Part shown: one piece after another, positions 1 through 8,295 of the stretch
Layout of the letters: every line of letters starts with the position of its first letter
Numbering within the stretch: position 1 is the stretch's first letter
Origin: an uncultured Schlesneria sp.
GTDB taxonomy: Bacteria; Planctomycetota; Planctomycetia; Planctomycetales; Planctomycetaceae
Direction: 5' to 3'
NCBI GenBank assembly: GCA_903834925.1
Contig: CAILLA010000187.1
Span: 16,825-80,824, forward strand
Length of the DNA: 64,000 nucleotides
Program-made: the position numbers and the translations under genes
The notes under the pieces: generated by a model
What the model saw: the letters and a program-made list of their open reading frames with translations, nothing else
Databases searched by the model: none
Told to the model about the DNA's origin: nothing

Positions 1-1
1 G

Positions 2-1039
2 ATCCAACCCAAAACTCAAGACGCCAAATCAAGAACTGAAAATCCTGGGTTGTTTACGATCGAGAGAGGAACTCTCGACTTACAGTCGGCATCACTAGAA
101 GCACTTCAGACCGCAAAAAGTGGTGCATCAACCCCGTGGCTGATTTTCGCGAGAAATGCAAATATCATTCTGCGTGGATGCCAACTCAGTGGCCCCTTAT
201 TGCAGGATCTGGAACAACATCAAGGTCTGATCCAATGGTCAACGACGGCCCCTAACAGTCCAATGGTGGGCGTTGAGCCAAATTATCTATCCGTCAATGA
301 TTCGTTTTTGATGAGTACAGGAATTGGAATTCGATTGCAATCCGCAACGGGGCGACTGTTTGTTCGCAACAGCATCGTTGCCATTCGGGGTTATGGCATC
401 GATCTGCAACCGATTCGAACGGAAACGACGCTATTACCTGTTGTCGATCTGGAACATACAACTTTTTCCACAACGAAGGCCGCGATCCGCGTTGAATCGC
501 CAACAGGAAACGACCCAATTACCTCCCCCATGCGGATTTTTGCAGACTCGTGCACAGTCGTTGCTCCGCTCGATTTCAAACCTGGCGAAGGGTCGGAATC
601 AACAGTCATGGAATGTGCAGGCCCCGTGATTGAACAAAAGCAGGTCGAATGGTGGGGAACATCGAATGGTTTTTCTAAAGACGTAAAATCATTCTTGATT
701 CAATCAGGTAAAGAACCAGTCTCATCTGCAGCAGGTTGGGCGACTGCATGGGGCGAGCCAAACGACGTCAGACTATTGACGGGCTTGAAAGGAGTGCATC
801 TCAATAAAGCACTGCCAAATAAGTGGATTCTATTGAAGCCATTTTCATTTATGCTAGACCCAAACTCGCCCGGTGCAACCTGGGCTGAGGGAGGCCGTCC
901 GATCGGAGCCGACATTCGTTCGGTCGAAGAATCGATCGTGGCAAAGAAGGGATCGGGCGACAAGCAGCCGATGAATGGTCAAACGACGAAACCGGGTACA
1001 GCTCCGACTGTTGGCGGGAAAAAGAACCTCGGTTTCTAG
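2..1039 (+). CDS. C-terminal part of a beta-helix-like protein (5' end outside window)
   Basis: The reading frame is open from the first bases of the window to a TAG at 1037-1039, with no convincing internal start. The only early initiator-like codon is a TTG at 50 without a clear ribosome site, so this is most likely the 3' part of a longer gene. The visible ~345 residues are rich in short repeating beta-strand-like units (phrases such as NIILRGCQLSG, LFVRNSIVAIRG and MRIFADSCTVV), which suggests a right-handed parallel beta-helix. The C-terminus becomes a polar Lys/Gly/Pro-rich tail ending KKNLGF. No catalytic motif is recognised. It is convergent with the DUF885 gene, and a double-hairpin repeat lies between them. 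The function and the missing N-terminal domains are unknown. Confidence 0.6.
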   Translation: MQPKTQDAKSRTENPGLFTIERGTLDLQSASLEALQTAKSGASTPWLIFARNANIILRGCQLSGPLLQDLEQHQGLIQWSTTAPNSPMVGVEPNYLSVNDSFLMSTGIGIRLQSATGRLFVRNSIVAIRGYGIDLQPIRTETTLLPVVDLEHTTFSTTKAAIRVESPTGNDPITSPMRIFADSCTVVAPLDFKPGEGSESTVMECAGPVIEQKQVEWWGTSNGFSKDVKSFLIQSGKEPVSSAAGWATAWGEPNDVRLLTGLKGVHLNKALPNKWILLKPFSFMLDPNSPGATWAEGGRPIGADIRSVEESIVAKKGSGDKQPMNGQTTKPGTAPTVGGKKNLGF

Positions 1040-1062
1040 TTCTTTTTCAAGCCGCGACGAAG

Positions 1063-1156
1063 GTGCCACTGCTTGCCCGTTTTCGGCCAGGCAGTGTTCT
1101 TTACCCGACAGAGGGAGAAGACACTGTTTCTCCGAAGACTCCTAAAACTGTGGCAC
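1063..1156. repeat. Double-hairpin intergenic repeat, copy A
   Basis: A 94-bp element begins GTGCCACTG and ends CTGTGGCAC. Its left arm folds as a hairpin with a TTTT-type loop; its right arm has decayed and pairs poorly. It lies in the 157-bp gap between two convergent genes. It is the most diverged of four related copies, the others being at 4196-4430, 21029-21125 and 59785-59881. Confidence 0.75.
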
Positions 1157-1196
1157 AGAATCCTAAGTTCGACTTTTGACAATTCTCAGGCAGTCG

Positions 1197-2945
1197 TTAT
1201 TCCCCGCGATCCAACCAATCATCGACCAAACGCTCAAGCACATCGAGAGGTAAGGCACCGTTTCGAAGAACGACGTCGTGAAAATCACGCAGGTCAAATT
1301 GTGCTCCGAGTTTCTTTTGCGCTTTTTGGCGAAGTTCCTTGATTTTCAATTCGCCGATCTTGTAGGCCAATGCCTGGCCGGGCCAGGCAATATATCGATC
1401 CACTTCGTTTGTGATATCCAGTTCGCTCTTCGCCGCATTGGCCTTGAAGTACTCAATTGCTTGCGTACGAGACCATTCCCTTGAATGCATCCCGGTATCG
1501 ACGACCAGACGAATGGCTCGCCACATTTCGTATGTCAGCTGACCAAACTTCGAATAGGAATCATCATAAAGCCCCATTTCGCTACCAAGGCTTTCGCTAT
1601 ATAGCCCCCAACCTTCGATAAATGCCGTGAAATGAGTCTGTTTCCGAAATTCTGGGAAATCCTTTAGTTCTGTTGCCAAAGCAATTTGCAAGTGATGTCC
1701 CGGCATCGCTTCGTGGAGCGACAGCGCCGCGATTTCATATTTGGGACGTGTCTCTGGTTTATAGAGATTAACGAAATACGTACCTGGCCGCGTTCCATCG
1801 GCGGAGGGTGGTCGATAATAAGCGGTCGTTGTATCAGGTGCCATGTGGGCGGGTATTGCCTCAATGACATACGGAGTACGTGGCAATTTCTTAAAGACCC
1901 GAGTCAATTCCGGCTCGACCCGTTTGCCAAAAGCAACATAAGCGGCCATTAGATCCTTTGGATCATTGTAATAAAACTGAGGAGCTGTCCGCAGATGCTC
2001 GAAAAACTCGTTCAGAGAACCCGTGAAACCAACTTGCTGCTTGATTTGTTCCATTTCGTTCCGAATCCGCTTCACTTCTGCCAAGCCGATTTCATGGATC
2101 TCATGTGGTAAAAGTTTTGTGGTCGTATGTTTTCGAGCGAGGAATGAGTAAAAGTCTTGACCACGTGGTAAACGCGAAGCACCAACGTCCTTCAGACACG
2201 CGGGAAAATACTCTCGTTCAAAGAACCCCAGGAATTTCCGATAAGCAGGCACGATCTGCTCGCGAATGGCCGCTTGCGCTTCACGCTGCAATCGATCTCG
2301 ATCTGCCGTATCAATATCAGGTGGAAACGACTTAAATGGCTTATAAAACAGACTTGTACTCGGCTCCTCGACGATCTGACGTTTGATCTGAGCGGGTACG
2401 CGCGACATGACAATTTGCGGCTGGACCATCTTCGCTTCGACGCCGGCTCGCATCAACCCAATCATTTGATCCATATAGACCGGGAAAGACTTTAGTCGCG
2501 CAATCCAGTCTTCGTAGTCGTTGACCGTTTGAAATGCCATGGCGTCAGCAAGAGAACTTTCATCCTGAATCCCGCCGCGCTGGTTGAGCGGCACCAAATG
2601 CCAAAGAAACAAGTACTCTTCGAGATCGACTTCCAACTGGCGACGAAACAGATCCAAATTCAGCCGATCAGCCACCGAAAGCGTTGACGAGTCGATCGCT
2701 GAAAGCTGATCGAACAATGCTCGTTGGTATTCCTGTCTTTTCGCAATCGCCGTTAAGCTGACATCTGGCCAACGGTCATTGTATCTTTTATCGCCCAGGT
2801 ATGACGCCATCGTCGGAAATTCTTTGAGTTGAACTTGCCAATCATTCTCAAACAATTTGTGCAGCTGTTCGCCTGACGATTGCGACCATGCAATCGAAGG
2901 TATCAGCATTACGGCGAACAGAGCGAAAAGTCGATGGAGTTGCAT
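1197..2945 (-). CDS. DUF885 family exported metallopeptidase-like protein
   Basis: A 582-residue protein of the DUF885 family, which is related to zinc peptidases. The hallmark motif HEAMPGHH is at about residues 411-418, followed by LQIAL. A downstream acidic/aromatic segment (FIEGWGLYSE) is the other conserved family block and probably supplies the metal-binding Glu. The N-terminus MQLHRLFALFAVMLIPSIAWSQ is a signal peptide, so the protein acts in the periplasm or outside. The frame is open upstream to 3050, but the ATG at 2945 is preferred because it precedes the signal peptide directly and has an AGG nine bases upstream. It diverges from the serine hydrolase gene across a ~100-bp shared promoter region. 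The family assignment is firm; the substrate is not known. Confidence 0.88.
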   Translation of the reverse strand: MQLHRLFALFAVMLIPSIAWSQSSGEQLHKLFENDWQVQLKEFPTMASYLGDKRYNDRWPDVSLTAIAKRQEYQRALFDQLSAIDSSTLSVADRLNLDLFRRQLEVDLEEYLFLWHLVPLNQRGGIQDESSLADAMAFQTVNDYEDWIARLKSFPVYMDQMIGLMRAGVEAKMVQPQIVMSRVPAQIKRQIVEEPSTSLFYKPFKSFPPDIDTADRDRLQREAQAAIREQIVPAYRKFLGFFEREYFPACLKDVGASRLPRGQDFYSFLARKHTTTKLLPHEIHEIGLAEVKRIRNEMEQIKQQVGFTGSLNEFFEHLRTAPQFYYNDPKDLMAAYVAFGKRVEPELTRVFKKLPRTPYVIEAIPAHMAPDTTTAYYRPPSADGTRPGTYFVNLYKPETRPKYEIAALSLHEAMPGHHLQIALATELKDFPEFRKQTHFTAFIEGWGLYSESLGSEMGLYDDSYSKFGQLTYEMWRAIRLVVDTGMHSREWSRTQAIEYFKANAAKSELDITNEVDRYIAWPGQALAYKIGELKIKELRQKAQKKLGAQFDLRDFHDVVLRNGALPLDVLERLVDDWLDRGE

Positions 2946-3048
2946 ACACATAAACCTGTGAGTTGCTGAATGAAACAAACCCTTTATATGGTACAAACAT
3001 TCGTATCTGGCTTGGAGGCGAGGCTGACAATTCAATTCGGGAACCCAC

Positions 3049-4176
3049 ATGAAACAGGCAACTCGGGCGCTTAATCATCAGCGGTGGAAGAACGTCGTTG
3101 ACCTTGCCACAGGCTTGTGTGAAACGAATGCGCTTCCGTGCGTGGCAATCGTGACCGGTACAGCAGAGACGATCTCAGGCCGGTTCCACGCCGGTCGACA
3201 GCTTGCCGACGACCCAGCGCCGCTATGTGAGGACGCAATCTTCCTGGTCGCTTCGATTACGAAACCGATCGTTGCAATGGCAGCACTTCAGTTGATTGAG
3301 AAGGGTCATTTCACGCTCGCGGATCGGGTCGTCGACTTCATTCCCGAGTTCGGGCGTGAAGGAAAATATGGAATGGAAATCAGGCATCTGCTGACGCATA
3401 CGTCCGGGCTACCTGACATGCTGAGCGATAATCTTGAACTGCGGCAATCCCACGCCACGCTTGGCCGGTTCGTCGAACGGACTTGCCAGGAACCACTGGC
3501 GTTTCCTCCTGGTCGAGGCGTTCAATACCAGAGTATGGGGTTCGCTATTCTTGGCGAGATCATGGCCATGGTGACCGGCAAAACCTGCGCCCAATATCTT
3601 CAAGACGAGTTTTTTCAGCCGCTCGTCATGAGCGACACATCCTTGGGGGCGACCGATGAATGGTTCGTTGGCTCAACACCTCGCTCGACGCGCATCCCCA
3701 ACGCCATCGTTCCTGAAGCTCATGCGAGTGGAACTGATTGGAATTGGAATAGCCGCTATTGGCGACAACTCGGCGCACCCTGGGGTGGCCTGTTGACGTC
3801 AGCAAACGACCTAGCGACATTTGCTCAGTTCATGCTGCGCACGGGACAGACACACGAAGGAAGGCGACTGCTATCTCCCGCTGCAATCGATGCGGCCACG
3901 CGCAATCAGCTTCAATATATGCGTGACGTCCCGGACGAAGAACGACGATGTCGCCCCTGGGGGCTCGGATGGCGATTGAATTGGCCCGCACACAGTGCAA
4001 ACTTCGGCGACTTGCTCGGACCACGGACGTACGGACACTGGGGAGCAACAGGAACCGTGCTTTGGATCGATCCCGATGCAAACGTATTCGCTCTGATACT
4101 CACAACCCTGCCTCAAGAGCCGTCAGGTAAGTATCTGGCGAGGCTCTCGAACGCCGTCGCAGCAGCGTGGGAATAG
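3049..4176 (+). CDS. Serine hydrolase, beta-lactamase/PBP-like (class C-type fold)
   Basis: A 375-residue serine hydrolase of the beta-lactamase-related (AmpC/esterase EstB) family. The catalytic SxxK motif is S69-I-T-K72, the second-motif tyrosine is in YQS at 160-162, and the third motif is HWG at 330-332, followed by ATGTVLW. No signal peptide is evident, so a cytoplasmic esterase or peptidase role is more likely than drug resistance. The ATG at 3049 follows closely on the divergent DUF885 promoter region. The 3' end faces the GspE-like gene, with a composite repeat between them. The substrate cannot be read from sequence. Confidence 0.88.
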   Translation: MKQATRALNHQRWKNVVDLATGLCETNALPCVAIVTGTAETISGRFHAGRQLADDPAPLCEDAIFLVASITKPIVAMAALQLIEKGHFTLADRVVDFIPEFGREGKYGMEIRHLLTHTSGLPDMLSDNLELRQSHATLGRFVERTCQEPLAFPPGRGVQYQSMGFAILGEIMAMVTGKTCAQYLQDEFFQPLVMSDTSLGATDEWFVGSTPRSTRIPNAIVPEAHASGTDWNWNSRYWRQLGAPWGGLLTSANDLATFAQFMLRTGQTHEGRRLLSPAAIDAATRNQLQYMRDVPDEERRCRPWGLGWRLNWPAHSANFGDLLGPRTYGHWGATGTVLWIDPDANVFALILTTLPQEPSGKYLARLSNAVAAAWE

Positions 4177-4195
4177 GTTCAGCCGTGATATTGAT

Positions 4196-4430
4196 GTGCC
4201 ACTGCTTGCCCGTCTTCGGTCAAGCAGTGCTCTTCGACAAAGTAGCCATCATCGCTCCGCGTGATGAGCATAGTTCGAGAACCTAACAAATTCCAATCCG
4301 CATGTTTTCGGAAAAGAATTACAAACGAAGCAATTGTCCCGAGGCTGAGGCAACGCTTGAATCGTTTCCGACGCATGCTCATCACGCGGAGCGATGATGG
4401 CTACTTTGGAAGACTCCGACGCAGTGGCAC
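4196..4430. repeat. Double-hairpin intergenic repeat, copy B, interrupted by a MITE-like element
   Basis: The left end GTGCCACTGC...GCAGTG with a CCGTCTTCGG-type hairpin tip lies at 4196-4230. The right end GAAGACTCCGACGCAGTGGCAC closes at 4430. Between them sits the 171-bp inverted-repeat element at 4238-4408. Compared with copy C, about 36 bp of the middle, including half of the right hairpin, is missing, so the insertion came with a deletion or rearrangement. Confidence 0.8.
4238..4408. mobile_element. MITE-like element with perfect 33-bp terminal inverted repeats, copy 1
   Basis: The left end 4238-4270 and the right end 4376-4408 are exact reverse complements over 33 bases (starting CAAAGTAGCC, ending GGCTACTTTG). 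The 105-bp interior is not symmetrical and carries two blocks shared with the other copies: GTTCGAGAACC near the left and AGGCAACGCTTGAATCG near the right. No transposase is encoded, so any movement would be non-autonomous. Two further copies are at 19554-19725 and 63738-63900. Confidence 0.75.
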
Positions 4431-4460
4431 TGGCTCCTCATTGCGTCGTTTGATAAAGCT

Positions 4461-5711
4461 TTACGCGATACCACAATTGTCGGATCGAAAGCCAATCACT
4501 CTTCGAATTTCTACCGGACTTGTTCGTCCCTCGACCATCGCAGCGACTGCTCGCTGACCGAGACTGAGGAACCCACTCTTCCGTGCGATCGCTTCAATTT
4601 CTGCGGCGTCGCTTCGTCCGATGATGGCTCGGCCAACATCTTTTGCATCTGGCCGTAATAACTCAGCGAGTAACAACCTGCCGCGATAACCCGTCCCCGA
4701 ACAACGTTCGCATCCCACAGGAATGCGTGCTCGCGACAGTGCAAATCCATATTTGGATGACTCGTCATCGGTCCATACGGCACAGTCGCACAGACGGCGG
4801 AACAATCGCTGACAAATGATCGCTCGCAGGCCCGTCCGGATCAAATAGGGTTCAATTCCCATATCGCCCAGGCGACTGATCGCCTCCGCAGAACTTCCAG
4901 CATGAAATGTCGACAGGACCAGATGCCCGGTCAGACATGCTTGAAACACCGTTTCCGCAGTTTCACGATCCCGGATCTCGCCAACAAGAATCACATCGGG
5001 GTCTTGGCGCATCAGCGATCGCAACCCCGTGTCATAGTCGAAACCCGCTGTCCGATTCACCGGTGACTGTGAAACCCCCGGCAAAACAGATTCAATCGGG
5101 TCTTCCAGCGTGACAAGGCTTTTTCCCACTCCCGAGTCGCGCTGAAGTTCACGAAAACACGCATACGCAGTCGTGGTCTTTCCACTTCCAGCAGGTCCCG
5201 TGATCAGGATTGCCCCGCCAGTCTCGTGCAGTAACCCCAGCAGATCGGTTAACAAATCGTCCGGTAATCCCAAATCAGCGGGCCAGCGATATTGTTCTGA
5301 GGTCGCAAACAAACGGACGACCCCTTTCTCCCCATAGAGTGTGGGGAAAGTACTAAGCCGCATTTCGACATCTGCCAACGATTCCCGGAGCCTTCCCTCT
5401 TGAGGGACATCCGTCCGATACGTCAGCAATTCAGCCAGAACCTTAAGACGCGCGATGATGTTTGGGGCCAGTGTTCTTGGGTATGTCGCAACCGACTGCA
5501 GCACACCATCGATTCGCCACAAAACCTTCATTTCAGAAGCATCTACGACGAAGTGAATGTCACTCGCCCCCGCCTCACAGCCCAATTTCAAGACATAGGC
5601 CACGATCTCTGTAACGTATTTCGGATCAGCCGGGACAATGGTCGGTGCTCCACTGGCAAATCGCTCGGCAAGAGTTGTCTTACCAGAATTATTCAAAATG
5701 TATTGCTCCAA
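4461..5711 (-). CDS. GspE/PilB family secretion ATPase (short form, orphan)
   Basis: A 416-residue ATPase of the type II secretion/type IV pilus GspE-PilB family. Walker A is GPAGSGKT at 172-179. The Asp box and Walker B lie around DPDVILVGEIRD at 237-248, with conserved STFH-type His residues after it. The tetracysteine zinc motif of GspE is present (C308, C310, C334 and C337, the last pair in CERC). It lacks the ~150-residue N1 domain that docks true GspE/PilB to the inner-membrane platform, beginning instead directly in the N2 domain. No other secretin, pseudopilin or GspF gene is adjacent. It could power a dispersed pseudopilus apparatus; the DUF1559 prepilin-like protein at 42.6 kb is one potential client, by inference only. 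Confidence 0.88.
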   Translation of the reverse strand: MEQYILNNSGKTTLAERFASGAPTIVPADPKYVTEIVAYVLKLGCEAGASDIHFVVDASEMKVLWRIDGVLQSVATYPRTLAPNIIARLKVLAELLTYRTDVPQEGRLRESLADVEMRLSTFPTLYGEKGVVRLFATSEQYRWPADLGLPDDLLTDLLGLLHETGGAILITGPAGSGKTTTAYACFRELQRDSGVGKSLVTLEDPIESVLPGVSQSPVNRTAGFDYDTGLRSLMRQDPDVILVGEIRDRETAETVFQACLTGHLVLSTFHAGSSAEAISRLGDMGIEPYLIRTGLRAIICQRLFRRLCDCAVWTDDESSKYGFALSRARIPVGCERCSGTGYRGRLLLAELLRPDAKDVGRAIIGRSDAAEIEAIARKSGFLSLGQRAVAAMVEGRTSPVEIRRVIGFRSDNCGIA

Positions 5712-5900
5712 CCAGCTTTCGCGCGGACAAAAGAATTGAGTGAATTCTCAAGAATAGAAAAATCAGCCTGAAACTACGGACATCCGAAACATCCGATCAG
5801 CGGTTCAATGAATAGACATTGATAATAACAAAATGAATCCGAAGTAGAGACCCTGCAAGATTTTCCGCCGATACTCCAAAGTCCGACCGCCAAAGAACAC

Positions 5901-5929
5901 AACAGGCCGGAACAATGTTCCGGCCTGTT
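5901..5929 (-). terminator. Hairpin downstream of the histone-like gene
   Basis: A perfect 13-bp stem (AACAGGCCGGAAC paired with its complement at 5917-5929) has a 3-base loop. It begins 30 bases past the stop of the minus-strand small gene. On that strand only a short T-rich stretch follows, so it may be a terminator or an RNA-stabilising hairpin. Confidence 0.6.
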
Positions 5930-5959
5930 GGGATTGTTGTAGCATGTCAAGCGTTCAGC

Positions 5960-6100
5960 TTACTTCTTAGCAGCTGGCTTGGCCTTTGGTGACTTGGTCG
6001 CTGGCTTGGCCTTTGGCGACTTCGCTGGCTTGGCTGGCTTAGCGGCCTTCGTGGTGGCCTTGGCGGTTTCTTTGGCTGGGGCAGCTTTTTTCGTGGCCAT
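5960..6100 (-). CDS. Small lysine/alanine/proline-rich histone H1-like protein
   Basis: A 46-residue basic protein starting MATKKAAPAKETAK and built from repeats of the SPKAKPA/AKPAK type, ending KPAAKK. It has no hydrophobic segment. The composition matches bacterial histone-H1/Hc1-like nucleoid proteins and the C-terminal tails of HU-like proteins. The start is fixed by a strong ribosome site (GAAGGAG, about 9 bases upstream of ATG). The frame is open further upstream, but that translation is not H1-like. An inverted-repeat hairpin follows the gene. DNA binding and condensation is inferred from composition alone; a short low-complexity ORF could in principle be non-functional, but the ribosome site and terminator argue otherwise. 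Confidence 0.7.
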   Translation of the reverse strand: MATKKAAPAKETAKATTKAAKPAKPAKSPKAKPATKSPKAKPAAKK

Positions 6101-6704
6101 AATCCTTGGCTCCTTCGGGGAAGAACTTCGGGCACCTGTTCGGAAAACTTGCTGTCTCTCTTTGGTACCCATGTAAGAAAGACAACTCGAAATCGCGACA
6201 CTCATTGAAGAGTGATATTTCGTCCTTGAAACTTAGCGCTCACCAACTGAGTCCGATCGTAGGTCTGTTCGGAAATTACGTCAAGCGGAATCTGTTGAAC
6301 CACAAGACTTTGTCCAAAATGACCGTTCCGCAACTGGAATACGCTTTGAACCGTATCAACGACGTAACTCCCCGCGACACTCGGTGGTATGGAATCGTAA
6401 GAGCATGAGGCTTGGAATTGCGTTTTCAAACGCATCTCTGAACGACCTGATTGGCAAAATCGAGCGTGACTTCGCAAAAACCGCATCGATTGACATTCCG
6501 AAATAAGAAGCGGAAACTAGTCTTCAGACAGCAACATTCGCCGAAAACAGGACGTGTCTTCCGAATTGCTCCGGCAGAACAAGCCTCAAGTTTCGGCACC
6601 AAAATCATCGGCAAGTCAAGCCTGATCGATTTGGTAAAATTCTCCTTTTGTAACGATTATTTCGAGATTTTATCGAATTGAGGTTGTTGCGGGACTGACG
6701 TTGG
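6101..6704. other. Intergenic region, nothing recognised
   Basis: About 600 bases lie upstream of the histone-like gene and downstream of the sialidase. Open frames here are short, overlap one another on both strands and show no family resemblance. It should contain the promoter of the histone-like gene; no clear hairpin or repeat was identified. Confidence 0.5.
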
Positions 6705-7967
6705 TTAATGATCGGACTCCACTCCCTTCTCCTCCAGCCAGGCGAGTGAGACCGTTATGAACGTCAACGACTTCGAGCCGTCCTTTTCGAAGAACACGCC
6801 GATGTCGCGGGTCGGAAGGACGACCAGACTGGAGTAACCCGAGCCCCCTTGGTAGATCTCCTTCCGGATCGGCCAGGACTGACCTTCGTCGTGGCTGATC
6901 CAGACGGTTAAATGATCGCGCGTCTTCCCGGCGGGGCTACAGAAGAGCAGGCGGCTCTTGCCTCCCGTCTCCTTATCTTCGGGCCACGAGTATCGCAGCA
7001 CGCTTGCTTGACACACAGGAGTGTCAAGAGCCTCGTCGAGATAGACTTTCCCCCAGGACTCACCGCCATCCTGGCTGACCGCCATCGCGCGGCGATTCTT
7101 TCCGTGGTACGAGCGCATCGTGTGGAGGATACGTTCACCGACGAGTTCGACCACGGCAGATTCGTTAGTGCGGTCTTCCTCAATGCCTCCGAGTTTCCAA
7201 GTCTTGCCGTGATCGTCGGAGTACACGATGTGGCTGCGGTAGGGATGTCCCTCGCCCAAATGATCGGAGTGGTTGCACGGGATGACCAGGCGTCCTTGAT
7301 ATTTGCCGGCGATCAACTGGATTCCGTTGCCGGGACCTGTGGCGTACCAGCGCCACTTCACCTGGCGCACTTCGCTGAGTTTTTCAGGCACGGCCCAAGT
7401 CTTGCCATCGTCGACAGAGGATGTGACGTAAACGTGACGCACGTCTTTGCTCTTGCCTGCCATAATGGCTTTTTCGTCGTCCGACCCGAGATTCCACGTC
7501 ATGAAGAGCCAGATTGTTCCGGTGTCACGATCGACCACCGGCGCGGGATTGCCGCAGGTGTTTTTGCCGTCGTTCCAGACCACCTGGAGATCCCCCCAGG
7601 TTCTGCCGCCGTCGGTGGAGCGTTTGCAGACGAGATCGATATCGCCACTGTCGCCCCCTGTGCGGCCTTCGCAAAACGCAAGAAGAGTCCCTTTGGTGGT
7701 GGCAATGACCGCAGGGATACGAAATCTCGGATACCCCTCCGACTTCATGGTGAAGACATCGGTTTCCGAGAGCGGACTGATCCCTTGTTTGCCCGGTCTC
7801 GTCGCGGCCTGCTTCGAGCCGACTGAGGCAGGTCGGCTCGTCTCGCCGGCCGGCAGCACCGACGGCCCCCCGTCGTCATGTCCGAACAAGTCGCGATTCG
7901 CAGTTGCGCCAGTAACGATCGTGGCGACCAACGCCAAAACAAGCGCAGTGGAAACGGTTCGTATCAT
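6705..7967 (-). CDS. Exported sialidase (BNR/Asp-box repeat, GH33-like)
   Basis: A 420-residue sialidase-family protein. A signal peptide occupies residues 1-23 (MIRTVSTALVLALVATIVTG). The sialidase FRIP motif is at 82-85, where the Arg belongs to the substrate-binding triad. At least five Asp boxes of the SxDxGxTW type follow: STDGGRTW, SVDDGKTW, SDDHGKTW, SQDGGESW and SHDEGQSW. Together these indicate a six-bladed beta-propeller that cleaves terminal sialic acid or a related sugar outside the cell. The ATG has a GGAGGATC-type ribosome site. Base composition looks more GC-rich than the neighbours, so recent acquisition is possible. No sialic-acid catabolic genes are nearby. Confidence 0.88.
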   Translation of the reverse strand: MIRTVSTALVLALVATIVTGATANRDLFGHDDGGPSVLPAGETSRPASVGSKQAATRPGKQGISPLSETDVFTMKSEGYPRFRIPAVIATTKGTLLAFCEGRTGGDSGDIDLVCKRSTDGGRTWGDLQVVWNDGKNTCGNPAPVVDRDTGTIWLFMTWNLGSDDEKAIMAGKSKDVRHVYVTSSVDDGKTWAVPEKLSEVRQVKWRWYATGPGNGIQLIAGKYQGRLVIPCNHSDHLGEGHPYRSHIVYSDDHGKTWKLGGIEEDRTNESAVVELVGERILHTMRSYHGKNRRAMAVSQDGGESWGKVYLDEALDTPVCQASVLRYSWPEDKETGGKSRLLFCSPAGKTRDHLTVWISHDEGQSWPIRKEIYQGGSGYSSLVVLPTRDIGVFFEKDGSKSLTFITVSLAWLEEKGVESDH

Positions 7968-8295
7968 GTTGATCCTCCGATTGACTTGCCCGTCAAAACA
8001 CGGTCATGGGGACATAGCACGTTCTCAACATTAGAAAGTGCAAACGGGACGGCGAGCATGTGTTAAATCGTTCGAGATTGGCCGCAATACATCCCTATTT
8101 ACGGCTTACATTCGAAATTCGCACGCGACAAATTATCGTATTTTGACCGAAGTGCAGTGTCCGCAGTGTCTCGGGAGCCCATTCCTGGATTTTTCAAAAC
8201 GTTATCGAACCGGGGTGGCACGGTTTTGGAGTCTTCGACAAGGCCGTGTCTTCAAGATTCGATCACGTGCTTGAAGAGCACGGCATGATCCGACG
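7968..8295. other. Intergenic region, nothing recognised
   Basis: 328 bases lie between the sialidase start and the stop of the next minus-strand gene. It presumably holds the sialidase promoter. No repeats or credible small genes were seen. Confidence 0.5.

Noticed and set aside
1073..1342. An 89-codon plus-strand frame covering double-hairpin copy A
   Set aside because: It crosses a non-coding repeat and runs into the DUF885 gene in antisense; the repeat explains the sequence better.
4261..4557. A small gene inside MITE-like copy 1; similar peptides can be read from copy 3
   Set aside because: The resemblance follows from repeat homology at the DNA level, and the element reads almost the same on both strands because its ends are inverted repeats. 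No ribosome site was seen.
6912..7826. A 304-codon open frame antisense to the sialidase
   Set aside because: It lies wholly inside a gene with clear Asp boxes and a FRIP motif on the other strand, has no ribosome site and no family resemblance; long antisense frames are expected in GC-rich coding DNA.
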